The notes: generated by a model not told the origin, from the sequence alone. A DNA stretch of 52,891 nucleotides from Streptomyces sp. DH24 (GCF_029813775.1 NZ_JARVKW010000048.1:1-52891), one strand, 5' to 3'; positions 25,949-34,575 are shown, counted from the stretch's first letter. Made by a program: numbers and translations.

Positions 25949-26961
25949 GTGGACGGTGGGTTCGCCGCGGAAGGCGGCGGCTTCGTCGAGCTCGACGGGG
26001 TCGAGAAGGTCTTCGACGTACGGAAGAAGACGGGTTTCCTGAGCTGGGAGCGGCGGCGGGTCCGGGCGGTCGACGCGCTGTCCTTCACGGTGGCGCGCGG
26101 CGAGATGGTCGGCTACATCGGCCCGAACGGCGCCGGGAAGTCCACGACGATCAGATGCTGACGGGCATCCTCACGCCGAGCGCGGGCCGGCTGCGCGTCG
26201 CCGGCATCGACCCTTCCCGGGAGCGGACGCGGCTCGCGCACCGCATCGGGGTGGTGTTCGGGCAGCGCACGACGCTTTGGTGGGACCTGCCGCTCATCGA
26301 CTCCTACCGGCTGGCGCACCGCATGTACCGCATCCCGGACGGGCGTTACCGCGAGAACCTCGACCGCTGCGTCGAACTTCTGGGCCTGGCCGAGCTGTTG
26401 GACGTGCCGGTGCGGCAGCTGTCGCTCGGGCAGCGGATGCGCGGCGACATCGCGGCGGCGCTGCTGCACGACCCGGAGGTGCTGTACCTGGACGAGCCGA
26501 CCATCGGCCTGGACGTCGTCTCGAAGGCGAAGGTCCGGGGTTTCCTGCGGGAGTTGAACGCCGAGCGCGGCACGACCGTGCTGCTGACCACCCACGACCT
26601 GCAGGACATCGAGCAGTTGTGCTCCCGCGTGATGGTCATCGACCACGGCCGCCTGATGTACGACGGCCCGCTCACCGGCCTGCACGAGGCGGGCGGGAGC
26701 GAGCGGACCCTGGTCGTCGACCTGGAGCGGGAACTGCCGCCCGTCGAGGCGCCGCCGCCCGCCCGTGTCGTACGCGTGGAGGGTCCCAGGCAGTGGCTGG
26801 CGTTCCCGGCGTCGGAGTCGGCGGCGCCGCTGGTCGCGGCGATCGCGGCGCGCTATCCGCTGGTCGATCTCTCCGTGCGGGAGCCGGACATCGAGACGGT
26901 GATCGCCAAGATGTACGCGGACCACGCGGAGCGCGTAGTGCCCGGAGCGGGTACCTCGTAG
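25949..26961 (+). pseudogene. ABC transporter ATP-binding protein, frameshifted after Walker A
   Basis: The frame from GTG 25949 reads FVELDGVEKVFDVRKKTGFL and then Walker A (GPNGAGKST at about residues 58-66), and stops at 26161. From 26155 a second frame continues with MLTGILTPSAGRLRVAGIDP, LSLGQRMRGD (signature), LYLDEPTIGLDVVSK (Walker B) and the H-loop TTHDLQD. The expected join is ATC-AAG-ATG-CTG; the sequence has ATCAGATGCTG, so one A is missing at about 26153. Everything else is intact and about 337 residues long if restored. Either the gene was recently inactivated or this is a sequencing error. It is the last gene of the ABC-2 operon. The ATG at 26155 alone would give a protein without Walker A. 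Confidence 0.85.
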
Positions 26962-26964
26962 GCT
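26959..26964 (+). promoter_or_regulatory. -10 box for leaderless DUF1707 gene
   Basis: TAGGCT ends 6 nt before the ATG at 26971 and overlaps the ATPase stop codon. No Shine-Dalgarno is visible. Confidence 0.5.
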
Positions 26965-26970
26965 GCTGTC

Positions 26971-27762
26971 ATGAGCGACGATGCCCCGGAGCTGCGCGCC
27001 TCCGACGCCGACCGTGAACGTGTCGCCGAGATCCTGCGGGACGCCCTCGCGGAGGGCCGCCTCGACATGGCGGAGTTCGAGGAGCGGCTGGAGGCCACGT
27101 ACGGGGCCCGCACCTACGGGGAGCTGGCGCCCCTTACGCGCGACCTGCCGGCGCCGGGCGTCGCCCCGCCCGTCGCGGCGCCGCACAAGGCACCCGAGGG
27201 GGCCGGGAGTTGGGCGGGCCGGATCGTCGGCGGCGACGGGGCGTCCGGCACGGCCGTGGGGGTGCTGTCCGGCTTCCAGCGCAAGGGCCGCTGGACGGTG
27301 CCGCGGCGCCTGAACTGCTTCGCCTTCTGGGGCGGTGGCGAGCTCGATCTGCGCGAGGCGAACTTCGCGGACCGCGAGGTCGTGATCAACTGCGTCGCCG
27401 TGATGGGCGGCGTGCATGTGATCGTGCCGCCCGGCGTCGAGGTCGCCGTGCGCGGCGTCGGCATCATGGGCGGCTTCGACCAGCGCGAGGACGGCGTGGC
27501 CGGTGATCCCGGGGCGCCGCGCGTGATCATCAAGGGCTTCGCCTTCTGGGGCGGCGTCGGCGTGGACCGCAAGCAGACGCGGGCGGAGCGGCAGCGGCTG
27601 AAGGAGGAGCGGCGCCAGGAGCGGCTGGAGCGCAAGCAGGCCCGGCGGGAGCTGCGGGAATCGGCCCATGACGACGCGGGCGACACCCACCGCCGGATGC
27701 TGGGCGCGCACGAGGACCTGCTGCGGGAGCACCGGCACGGGCACCGCCCCGAGGAGCGTTAG
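26971..27762 (+). CDS. DUF1707 and LiaF-like domain protein
   Basis: A 263-residue protein. Residues 6-55 match DUF1707 (LRASDADRERVAEILRDALAEGRLDMAEFEERLEA), a small helical actinobacterial domain. Residues 105-190 contain two related beta segments, FAFWGGGELDLREANF and GFAFWGGVGVDRK, typical of the LiaF C-terminal (cell-wall stress response) domain. The last 60 residues are a charged helix (RQRLKEERRQERLERKQ). No membrane segment is present, so it is probably cytoplasmic or peripheral. The LiaF similarity suggests a link to envelope stress sensing. It appears leaderless. It ends in a region of short G+C-rich repeats. Confidence 0.82.
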   Translation: MSDDAPELRASDADRERVAEILRDALAEGRLDMAEFEERLEATYGARTYGELAPLTRDLPAPGVAPPVAAPHKAPEGAGSWAGRIVGGDGASGTAVGVLSGFQRKGRWTVPRRLNCFAFWGGGELDLREANFADREVVINCVAVMGGVHVIVPPGVEVAVRGVGIMGGFDQREDGVAGDPGAPRVIIKGFAFWGGVGVDRKQTRAERQRLKEERRQERLERKQARRELRESAHDDAGDTHRRMLGAHEDLLREHRHGHRPEER

Positions 27763-27770
27763 GGGCGCGG

Positions 27771-27905
27771 GTACGGGACCGCCGGTACGGGACTGCGCGT
27801 ACGGGACGGCCAGTACGGGGCGTTGGCACGGGATCGGCGGCACGGGACCGCCGGTACGGGGCGCTGGCACGGGATCGGCGGCGCGGGACCGTCGGTACGG
27901 GGCGC
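27771..27905 (+). repeat. tandem G+C-rich repeats between DUF1707 and the esterase
   Basis: The 164-bp gap is filled with units built on GTACGGGAC and GGCACGGGATCGGCGG. The clearest part is a 41-bp tandem pair at 27824-27864 and 27865-27905 with few mismatches. The left part (27771-27823) has shorter, degenerate copies of ACGGGAC. It ends in the terminator hairpin. No gene is called here. Confidence 0.75.
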
Positions 27906-27923
27906 CGCCGGGTGGCGCCCCGT
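27897..27923. terminator. hairpin between convergent DUF1707 and esterase genes
   Basis: ACGGGGCGCC-gccgggt-GGCGCCCCGT, a perfect 10-bp stem 3 nt from the esterase stop. It can serve both strands. Confidence 0.7.
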
Positions 27924-27926
27924 GAC

Positions 27927-29264
27927 TCACAGCTCGGCCGGCGCCGCGCCCTTCAGGTCGTCCAGGTCGAAGTACTCGCCCATGCGCGCGTACCCCTTGT
28001 CGCTGGGGTGGAGGTGGTCGCCCGAGTCGTAGTCGGAGCGCAGCCGCCGCGGGTCGTACGGGTCGCGCAGCGCCCGGTCGAAGTCGACGACCGCGTCGAA
28101 CACGCGGCCCGCGCGGATCTCGGCGTTGATCTGCTGCCGCACCGCCTCCCGCTCGGGCGTGAAGCCGCGGTGTCCCTTGAACGGCATCAGCGTGGCCCCG
28201 ACGACCTTGATGCCGTGGGCGTGGGCCTGCCGGACGAGCGTGCGCAGGCCGTCGAGGATCGCGCGCGGGTCGGCGAGCCGCGGGTTGCGCAGGATGTCGT
28301 TGACGCCGAGGTCGATGACGACGACCTTGACGTTGGTGCGGCCGAGCACGTCACGGGCGAAGCGGTTCAGCCCGCTGGGGTTGTCCGCGGGGCGGCCCAG
28401 GCCGTCCGTGAGGACGCGGTTGCCGCTGATGCCCTGGTTGACGACGCCGTAGCGGGGCACGTCGGCGCCGGACGCGGCGGCCTCGCGCAGCCGGTCGGCG
28501 AGGACGTCGGTCCAGCGGGCGTTGGCGTTCGACGTGGACGTGATGCCGTCGGTGAGGGAGTCGCCGAGGACGACGACCGTGCCGTCCGCCTCGTTGCTCA
28601 GCACGTCAAGCGCCGTCAAGTAGCGCCAGGACGGCGACTGTTCGGTGAACGCGGCGGCCGTCACGTCCTCGGTGCGGTCGCCCTGGGCGGCGTAGGAGAT
28701 CTGCCGGGCGTGCGGGTGGTAGGTGACCGGGCCCGCCGGGGTGGGGGAGTAGGTGGTGACGAGGACGTCGCTGTCGTGCGGAATGGCGATGCGGACGGCG
28801 TCGCTCATCACCTGCCCGCCGGCCGGGACGACGACCGTGGTGGCGCCGCCCGCGAAGGTGAGCCGGCGCATGGTGCCGGCCGCCGCGGCCGGGGTGCCCG
28901 GCCCGGCGGCGACGGCGATCGAGGCGTGCGTGACGGTGAGCGGCGCCTGGCCGTAGAGGTTGGACAGGGTGATGCGGGCACTGGTGCCGCCGACGCTCGT
29001 GTGGACGACGTTGCGCACCGAGCGGCCCGCGAGGCCCGTGATCTCCGTGCCCGGTTCGGCGCCGGCGGGCGACGCGGACCAGGTGCCGACCCAGGTGCCG
29101 GTGGAGGCGGGTGCGGCGGAGCCGCGCGGGGCACGGCCGTCGGCGACGGTTTCGGTGCGTGCGCCGCCCTCGTCGGACGCGACCCCGACGTACAGTGCGG
29201 CGGAAAGAGCCACGATCAGAGCGACGATCGCGGCGAGCAGGGCGTATCCGTGACGCCGGGTCAT
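27927..29264 (-). CDS. secreted SGNH/GDSL-type esterase
   Basis: A 445-residue extracytoplasmic hydrolase. Residues 8-29 are one hydrophobic segment that acts as a signal anchor or signal peptide. The N-terminal half is a beta-rich domain (TWVGTWSASPAG and RNVVHTSVGGTSARITLSN), typical of Streptomyces GDSL lipases. The SGNH blocks are VVLGDSLTDG (S236), GISGNRVL, DLGVNDIL and DHLHPSDKGY. The substrate could be a lipid or an acetylated sugar. The ATG at 29264 follows GAGGAG; the longer frame to 29594 is not needed. The start codon is 196 bp from the divergent DUF445 gene. Confidence 0.9.
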   Translation of the reverse strand: MTRRHGYALLAAIVALIVALSAALYVGVASDEGGARTETVADGRAPRGSAAPASTGTWVGTWSASPAGAEPGTEITGLAGRSVRNVVHTSVGGTSARITLSNLYGQAPLTVTHASIAVAAGPGTPAAAAGTMRRLTFAGGATTVVVPAGGQVMSDAVRIAIPHDSDVLVTTYSPTPAGPVTYHPHARQISYAAQGDRTEDVTAAAFTEQSPSWRYLTALDVLSNEADGTVVVLGDSLTDGITSTSNANARWTDVLADRLREAAASGADVPRYGVVNQGISGNRVLTDGLGRPADNPSGLNRFARDVLGRTNVKVVVIDLGVNDILRNPRLADPRAILDGLRTLVRQAHAHGIKVVGATLMPFKGHRGFTPEREAVRQQINAEIRAGRVFDAVVDFDRALRDPYDPRRLRSDYDSGDHLHPSDKGYARMGEYFDLDDLKGAAPAEL

Positions 29265-29460
29265 GCTTGTGCTGTTCTCCTCGGGCGATGGGAGCCCGGG
29301 GCTCCGATCTGATGTGCCCATGATGCGACATGGGCGTGAAGGGAACGCACGGGACCCCGCCCGATTCCCCCCTCCGAACAGACGCCGGGAACTCCTGTTC
29401 CGTTCCGGGAGTCGGTCAGGAAGGGACAATGTGTGCGGGATCACCGGATGGGTGGAGCGG

Positions 29461-30795
29461 ATGGAACGGACAAAACCGGAAGTGCAGGGCGTAACGGGTG
29501 GTCGTGGCGTCCCGGCTTCGGCTGCCCGCGCGATGACCACGTTCAGCCCGGCCGACCTGGAGAAACAGCGCGGCGTGCGCCGCATGAAACTCACCGCGAC
29601 CGGCCTGCTGCTGTTCGTCGCCGTCGTCTACGTCCTCGCCGAGTGGGCGTCGCACGCGGGCGCCGGCCCCTGGGCGGGCTATGTCGCGGCGGCGGCCGAG
29701 GCGGGCATGGTCGGCGCCCTCGCCGACTGGTTCGCGGTCACCGCGCTGTTCCGCAGGCCCCTCGGCCTGCCCATCCCGCACACCGCGATCATCCCCACCA
29801 AGAAGGACCAGCTCGGCGTCTCCCTCGGCGAGTTCGTCGGCGAGAACTTCCTCTCCCAGGACGTCGTACGGCAGCGGCTGCGCGCCGTCGGCATCGGCAG
29901 CCGCCTCGGCGCCTGGCTGGCCCGGCCCGAGCACGCCGACCGCGTCACGGCCGAACTGTCCACCGCGCTGCGCGGCGCGCTGACCGTGCTGCGCGACTCC
30001 GACGTCCAGGCGGTCGTCGGCGAGGCCATCACCCGGCGGGCGGGCGCCCAGGAGATCGCGCCCGGCATCGGCAAGATGCTGGAGAAGGTCGTCGCCGACG
30101 GCGGCCACAAACGCGTCGTCGACCTGATCGTCACCCGCGCCCACGACTGGCTGGTCCTGCACGGCGACTCCGTGATGGACGCCGTGCAGGGCGGCGCGCC
30201 CGGCTGGACCCCGAGGTTCGTCGACAAGAAGGTCGGCGAGCGCGTCTACAAGGAACTCCTGCGGTTCGTCACCGAGATGCGCGACATGCCCGCCCACCCG
30301 GCGCGCGGCGCACTGGACCGCTTCCTCACCGACTTCGCCTCCGACCTCCAGTCCGACACGGACACCCGCGCCCGGGTCGAACGGCTCAAGGACGAGGTGC
30401 TGGGCCGGGGCGAGGTCCAGGACCTCATCGCGTCCGCCTGGACCGCCGTACGGTCCATGATCGTCGCGGCGGCCGAGGACGAGCGCAGCGAACTGCGGCT
30501 GCGCGTCCGGGCCTCCCTGCTGTCCCTCGGCGCGCGCATGGCCTCCGACCCCAAGGTGCAGGGCAAGGTCGACGGCTGGGTGGAGGGCGCCGCGGTGTAC
30601 GTGGTGACCACCTACCGCCAGGAGATCACGTCCCTGATCACGGACACGGTGGCCGGCTGGGACGCCGAGCACACGACGCGCAAGATCGAGGCCCACATCG
30701 GCCGCGACCTGCAGTTCATCCGGATCAACGGCACGGTGGTGGGCTCGCTGGCGGGCCTGCTGATCTACACGGTGGCGCGGGCGCTGGGGGCGTAG
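29461..30795 (+). CDS. DUF445 family membrane protein
   Basis: A 444-residue protein of the DUF445 (YjiN-like) family. A membrane helix lies at about residues 46-62 (ATGLLLFVAVVYVLAEWA), then AAAEAGMVGALADWFAVTALFRRPLGLPIPHTAIIP, the family signature. The centre is a long helical region with HTTRKIEAHIGRDLQFIRINGTVVGSLAGLLIY at the end, which holds the second membrane helix. Both termini are probably cytoplasmic. The ATG at 29461 follows GGTGGAG; GTG 29431 and ATG 29533 are alternatives. No biochemical function is known. Confidence 0.85.
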   Translation: MERTKPEVQGVTGGRGVPASAARAMTTFSPADLEKQRGVRRMKLTATGLLLFVAVVYVLAEWASHAGAGPWAGYVAAAAEAGMVGALADWFAVTALFRRPLGLPIPHTAIIPTKKDQLGVSLGEFVGENFLSQDVVRQRLRAVGIGSRLGAWLARPEHADRVTAELSTALRGALTVLRDSDVQAVVGEAITRRAGAQEIAPGIGKMLEKVVADGGHKRVVDLIVTRAHDWLVLHGDSVMDAVQGGAPGWTPRFVDKKVGERVYKELLRFVTEMRDMPAHPARGALDRFLTDFASDLQSDTDTRARVERLKDEVLGRGEVQDLIASAWTAVRSMIVAAAEDERSELRLRVRASLLSLGARMASDPKVQGKVDGWVEGAAVYVVTTYRQEITSLITDTVAGWDAEHTTRKIEAHIGRDLQFIRINGTVVGSLAGLLIYTVARALGA

Positions 30796-30897
30796 GGCAC
30801 CCCCGGGCGGTGGCGGGCGGGGGCGCCCGTCCCTGGCATGGAACCGTCATCTCGGGGGCACCCGGCTCAGCGCTTTCGCTCACCGAGGAGGGAGCCC

Positions 30898-32394
30898 ATG
30901 AGAGGCGCAGCCGCCGGTGCCCCGGACGGGGCCGGTCGTACGGTCACCACCGCCATCCCCGCCCGTCTGGACCGACTGCCCTGGTCCCGCTGGCACTGGT
31001 CGGTCGTCATCGGCCTCGGCACCGTCTGGATCCTGGACGGCCTGGAGGTCACGGTCGTCGGCAACATCTCGGGCCGCCTGTCCGAGCCCGGCAGCGGACT
31101 GCCGATCACCTCGGGCCAGGTCACCGGCATGGCCGCCGCGCTCTACGTGGCCGGCGCCTGCCTGGGCGCCCTGTTCTGGGGCCGTCTGACCGACCGGTTC
31201 GGCCGCAAGAAGCTGTTCATGATCACGCTGGCGGTGTACCTCGCGGCCACGGCCCTGACCGCCGTGTCCTTCGACACCTGGTGGTTCTTCCTCTTCCGGT
31301 TCCTCACCGGCTTCGGCATCGGCGGCGAGTACGCGGCCATCAACTCCGCGATCGACGAACTGATCCCGGCCGAGTACCGGGGCCGCGTCGACCTGATGAT
31401 CAACGGCAGCTTCTGGCTGGGCGCGGTCGGCGGTTCGCTGCTGTCGATCGTCGCGCTGAACGAGGCCGTGCTGCCCAAGGACGTGGGCTGGCGGCTGACG
31501 TTCGCCCTGGGCGCCGTACTCGCCCTGGTCATCCTCCTCGTGCGGCGGCACGTCCCGGAGAGTCCGCGCTGGCTGCTCATCCACGGCCGCGACGACGAGG
31601 CGGAACACATCGTGTCGTCCATCGAGCGGCAGATCGAGGCGGAGCGCGGCGAACCGCTGCCGCCGCCGCGGGCGGAGATGACGATCCGCCAGCGCAAGAG
31701 CATCACGTTCGCCGAGATCGGCCGCACCGTCTTCACCAAGTACCGCAGGCGCGCGATCCTCGGCTTCGCCCTCTTCATCGGCCAGGCGTTCCTCTACAAC
31801 GCGATCACCTTCGGCTTCGGCGCGATCCTGACGAGGTTCTTCGACGTGCCGACCGGCAGCACCGGCTACTACTTCGCGGTCATCGCGATCGGCAACTTCT
31901 GCGGCCCGCTGCTGCTGGGCAAGCTGTTCGACACGGTGGGCCGCCGGGTGATGATCTCCTCGACGTACCTGCTGTCCGGGCTGCTGCTGTTCGGCACCGC
32001 CTGGCTGTTCGACCGCGGCTCGCTGAGCGCCGCGACGCTGACGGCGTGCTGGTGCGCGGTGCTGTTCTTCGCGTCGGCCGGCGCGTCCAGCGCGTACCTC
32101 ACGGTCTCCGAGGTGTTCCCGATGGAGACGCGGGCCATGTCGATCGCCTTCTTCTACGCCATCGGCACCGCCGCGGGCGGCATCAGCGGACCCCTGCTGT
32201 TCGCCGACCTCACCGGCACGGGCAAGGTCGGCGACACGGTGCTCGCGTTCCAGATCGGCGCGGCGCTGATGTGCGCGGCCGGGCTGGTGGCGGCGCTGCT
32301 GGCGGTGAAGGCGGAACGCCGCGCGCTGGAGGACATCGCCCGACCGCTGACGGCGGCGGAGCCGACGCCGGGGGCGCGGGAGGCGAGGGTCTGA
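30898..32394 (+). CDS. MFS transporter (sugar/metabolite:H+ symporter type)
   Basis: A 498-residue major facilitator with twelve membrane segments. WGRLTDRFGRKKLFM is the loop 2-3 signature, FGIGGEYAAINSAIDELIPAEYRGRVD is the end-of-half motif of the SP/AAHS type, and PESPRWLLIHGR follows helix 6. GKLFDTVGRRVMI repeats the signature in the second half. The substrate is unknown. ATG 30898 follows GAGGAGGGA; the longer frame from 30838 is rejected. The C-terminal codons (GCCGACGCCGGGGGCGCGGG) are echoed in the tandem repeats just downstream, so those repeats may have arisen from this gene end. Confidence 0.88.
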   Translation: MRGAAAGAPDGAGRTVTTAIPARLDRLPWSRWHWSVVIGLGTVWILDGLEVTVVGNISGRLSEPGSGLPITSGQVTGMAAALYVAGACLGALFWGRLTDRFGRKKLFMITLAVYLAATALTAVSFDTWWFFLFRFLTGFGIGGEYAAINSAIDELIPAEYRGRVDLMINGSFWLGAVGGSLLSIVALNEAVLPKDVGWRLTFALGAVLALVILLVRRHVPESPRWLLIHGRDDEAEHIVSSIERQIEAERGEPLPPPRAEMTIRQRKSITFAEIGRTVFTKYRRRAILGFALFIGQAFLYNAITFGFGAILTRFFDVPTGSTGYYFAVIAIGNFCGPLLLGKLFDTVGRRVMISSTYLLSGLLLFGTAWLFDRGSLSAATLTACWCAVLFFASAGASSAYLTVSEVFPMETRAMSIAFFYAIGTAAGGISGPLLFADLTGTGKVGDTVLAFQIGAALMCAAGLVAALLAVKAERRALEDIARPLTAAEPTPGAREARV

Positions 32395-32437
32395 CACAGC
32401 GGCTGGCGGTGCGGGAGGGGAGTCTGATGCCGTTGTT

Positions 32438-32478
<41 letters not shown>

Positions 32479-32491
32479 TCGCGGGAGGCCG

Positions 32492-32644
32492 CGGTCCGAC
32501 GCCGACGCCGGGGGCGCGGGATGTGGGGCTACGGTCCGACGCCGTTGCCCGGGGTGCTGGACGCCACGGTCCGACGTCGCGGCCGGGGGCGCGGGTGGCG
32601 ACGGTCCGACGCGGCGCCAAGGAGGTGGGAGGCCGCGGTCCGAC
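32492..32644 (+). repeat. degenerate tandem repeats with CGGTCCGAC core
   Basis: CGGTCCGAC occurs at 32492, 32532, 32567, 32602 and 32636, spaced 40, 35, 35 and 34 bp. Parts of GCCGGGGGCGCGGG recur between the cores and resemble the end of the MFS gene. The whole 32395-32700 gap contains nothing else recognisable. Confidence 0.8.
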
Positions 32645-32700
32645 GCCGCGCGGGGGAGCGGGGGAGGGGGAGACTCGGCCGGGACGGGCCCGGAGGTGTC

Positions 32701-33003
32701 TCAGCCGCGCCGATCGGCGACCGCCCAGGAGGCGAGGGCCACGGCGCCCGCGACCGAGAAGACCGCGGGCCAGGCGCCGACCTTCTTGGCGAGGGGGTGC
32801 GATCCGGCGAACGCGGCGACGTACGCGGCCGACAGCGCACCCGCGGCCGGACCGCCCGCCCGCTGCCGCCACTGCCGCGCCGCCGCCGTCCCGGCCGCGG
32901 CGAGGACGACCCCGCCGAGCTGCCGCTTCCCGGTCCAGCGGGCCACGCCGTACCCGCCGACGAGACCGCCCGCGGCGACCAACGCGCTGGGAACCTTCGC
33001 CAT
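32701..33003 (-). CDS. small Ala/Gly-rich membrane protein
   Basis: A 100-residue protein with three weakly hydrophobic stretches: ALVAAGGLVGGYGVA near the start, QLGGVVLAAAGTAAA in the middle, and AVFSVAGAVALASWAVA near the end. It is probably an inner-membrane protein with basic loops. The ATG at 33003 follows AGGAGGCAGG, which decides the start over the longer frame to 33192. It is divergent from hsp20 and its 3' end faces the tandem repeats. I do not recognise a named family. Confidence 0.65.
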   Translation of the reverse strand: MAKVPSALVAAGGLVGGYGVARWTGKRQLGGVVLAAAGTAAARQWRQRAGGPAAGALSAAYVAAFAGSHPLAKKVGAWPAVFSVAGAVALASWAVADRRG

Positions 33004-33185
33004 GCCTGCCTCCTGCGGCTGCTGCTGAGTCCGTCGACCGAGACTAACTCCCCGGGAGGGGCGGGGCCGGACGGGGGCGGGACCGGACGAGGCCGGGGCA
33101 GCGCCGGAACGGCCGTGCGGTGGAACGTGCGGGTCGAGCGTGCGGGTCGAGCCGAGCTCGCGCCGGCTCCAGGTTGAGTCGGCTC

Positions 33186-33215
33186 TTGTCAATTTTCCTC
33201 GCTCGGAGCTATAAA
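33186..33215 (+). promoter_or_regulatory. housekeeping-type promoter for hsp20
   Basis: TTGTCA (33186-33191) and TATAAA (33210-33215) are separated by 18 bp, a good sigma-HrdB-type promoter. It is A+T-rich compared with its surroundings. In S. albus the related hsp18 gene is repressed by RheA at such a promoter; a RheA site was not confirmed here. Confidence 0.7.
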
Positions 33216-33271
33216 GAGACAGAAGCCGTAGGGCATCGCACAGAACGCCTCATGAAGGGAGTGAGACTGTG

Positions 33272-33691
33272 ATGCTCATGCGCACCGACCCCTTCCGCGA
33301 ACTCGACCGACTCGCGCAGCAGGTCTTCGACGCGGCACGTCCGGCCGCGATGGCCATGGACGCCTACCGTTCCGGGGACGACTTCGTCGTTCACTTCGAC
33401 CTCCCGGGCATCGACCCGGAGTCGATCGAGCTGGATGTCGAGCGCAACGTCCTGAGCGTCCGCGCCGAGCGCACGTCGCCCGCCCCCGAGGGCGCGGAGA
33501 CGCTCGTCGCCGAACGCCCCACGGGCACGTTCACGCGCCAGCTCTTCCTCGGCGAGACCCTCGACACGGAGCGCATCAACGCCTCGTACGACGCCGGTGT
33601 GCTCACGCTGCGCATCCCGGTGGCCGAGCAGGCCAAGCCGCGCCGCATCCCGATCAGCGGCGGCAGCGGTCCCAGGCAGCTGAGCGGATGA
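33272..33691 (+). CDS. small heat shock protein (Hsp20/alpha-crystallin)
   Basis: A 139-residue holdase chaperone that binds unfolding proteins. The N-terminus MLMRTDPFRELDRLAQQVF resembles S. albus Hsp18. The alpha-crystallin domain runs from FVVHFDLPGIDPESIELDVE to ASYDAGVLTLRIPVAE, with the conserved A-x-x-x-n-GVL motif (DAGVL). The C-terminal tail holds the I-x-I-type motif (RRIPIS), used in oligomer assembly. ATG 33272 is preferred over the GTG codon before it (33269) because it gives the family-like start; AAGGGAG lies 10 nt upstream. A large hairpin follows. Confidence 0.92.
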   Translation: MLMRTDPFRELDRLAQQVFDAARPAAMAMDAYRSGDDFVVHFDLPGIDPESIELDVERNVLSVRAERTSPAPEGAETLVAERPTGTFTRQLFLGETLDTERINASYDAGVLTLRIPVAEQAKPRRIPISGGSGPRQLSG

Positions 33692-33710
33692 GCGCCCGAG
33701 GCGCCGGCGT

Positions 33711-33754
33711 CCGACTCGCCGGGCGCCCGGTTTCCCGAGCGTCCGGCGAGTCGG
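33711..33754 (+). terminator. long hairpin after hsp20
   Basis: CCGACTCGCCGGGCGC (33711-33726) pairs with GCGTCCGGCGAGTCGG (33739-33754), 16 bp with one mismatch and a 12-nt loop. It starts 19 nt after the stop. Confidence 0.75.
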
Positions 33755-33807
33755 GCGGGCGAATGCCCGAGCCGGGTGCCCGATCCGTATGAGTCCCGTT
33801 TGAGTGA

Positions 33808-33848
33808 CGTCCCGCGGGCCAGGTACCCGGTGCCCGGCCCGCGGGACG
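33808..33848. terminator. second strong hairpin before the DUF2267 gene
   Basis: CGTCCCGCGGGCC and GGCCCGCGGGACG form a perfect 13-bp stem around a 15-nt loop. It sits 35 nt upstream of the next start, so it could be a back-up terminator for hsp20 or a 5'-leader structure for the DUF2267 gene. Confidence 0.5.
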
Positions 33849-33882
33849 CGACCCCCCCTTCCGGCCCAGGAGGAACCCGACC

Positions 33883-34575
33883 ATGAGCGCCACGACGGTG
33901 CCGAGCGTGACGGTGCCGAAGAGCATGGTGAGCCACATGACGACGACGCAGACGCTGACGAAGCCGGTCACCACGGCAGGCACGACCGCGACGCGTCCCA
34001 CGACCCGGTCAATCACGACCGAGGCCACCGCGCCCGCGACCGTGATGTCTGCCGCGACCGCGACCGCGCCCGCGATCTCGGCCGCGACCGCGCCCGCGAT
34101 CTCGGCCGCGACCGCGCCCGTGATGTCGGCCGTGACGACGACGGAGGCGCCGCCCGCCCGGCCCGGCACCGCGGCGGCCGCATGGTCGGACCTGATCGCC
34201 GAGGTCCAGGACGCCGGCCAGTATCCGACGGCGGCGGAGGCGGAACGCGTCACGCGCATCGTGCTGTCGGCCCTCGGCGGTCACGTCGTCGGAGACGAAC
34301 GCGTCGACCTCGCCCGCGCCCTCCCCGAGGAGGCGGCCCGGGTGATCGCCGACCAGATCCCGGTCACGCGCCGGCTGACGGCGGCGGAGTTCGTGGACTC
34401 GGTCGCCACGCGCATCGAGGGAGCGACCCCGGCCACGGCCCGCTGGGACGTCAGCTCGGTCCTCAGCGTCCTGCCGTCCCTGGTGGGCGACGCCCTGACC
34501 ACCCGGGTCCTGGCCCAACTCCCGCCCGGATACGCGCTGCTCTTCGGCAGGGCGGACCTGAGCCCGACGGCGTAG
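33883..34575 (+). CDS. DUF2267 protein with long Thr/Ala-rich N-terminus
   Basis: A 230-residue protein. Residues 100-225 form a DUF2267 domain (WSDLIAEVQDAGQYPTAAEAERVTRIVLSALGG, then RLTAAEFVDSVATRIEGA), a helical family of unknown function. Residues 1-95 are low-complexity, rich in Thr, Ala and Ser, with the repeat ATAPAISA coded by a 24-bp DNA repeat. AGGAGG lies 8 nt before the ATG, so the long form is probably made; ATG 33940 (MTTTQTL) is an alternative. The antisense strand of the N-terminal part is open and reads as a hydrophobic protein, but I judge that to be a shadow. Neighbouring Hsp20 hints at stress context. Confidence 0.75.
   Translation: MSATTVPSVTVPKSMVSHMTTTQTLTKPVTTAGTTATRPTTRSITTEATAPATVMSAATATAPAISAATAPAISAATAPVMSAVTTTEAPPARPGTAAAAWSDLIAEVQDAGQYPTAAEAERVTRIVLSALGGHVVGDERVDLARALPEEAARVIADQIPVTRRLTAAEFVDSVATRIEGATPATARWDVSSVLSVLPSLVGDALTTRVLAQLPPGYALLFGRADLSPTA
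34051..34128 (+). repeat. 24-bp tandem repeat inside the DUF2267 gene
   Basis: GCCGCGACCGCGCCCGCGATCTCG is present at 34081-34104; a 30-bp variant precedes it and a 3-mismatch copy follows at 34105-34128. It codes for the repeated ATAPAISA peptide. Confidence 0.85.

Noticed and set aside
33654..34259. 201-codon minus-strand hydrophobic frame over the DUF2267 N-terminus
   Set aside because: No ribosome binding site at any start, and the antisense of Thr/Ala codons naturally reads as hydrophobic. Listed as a low-interest finding only.
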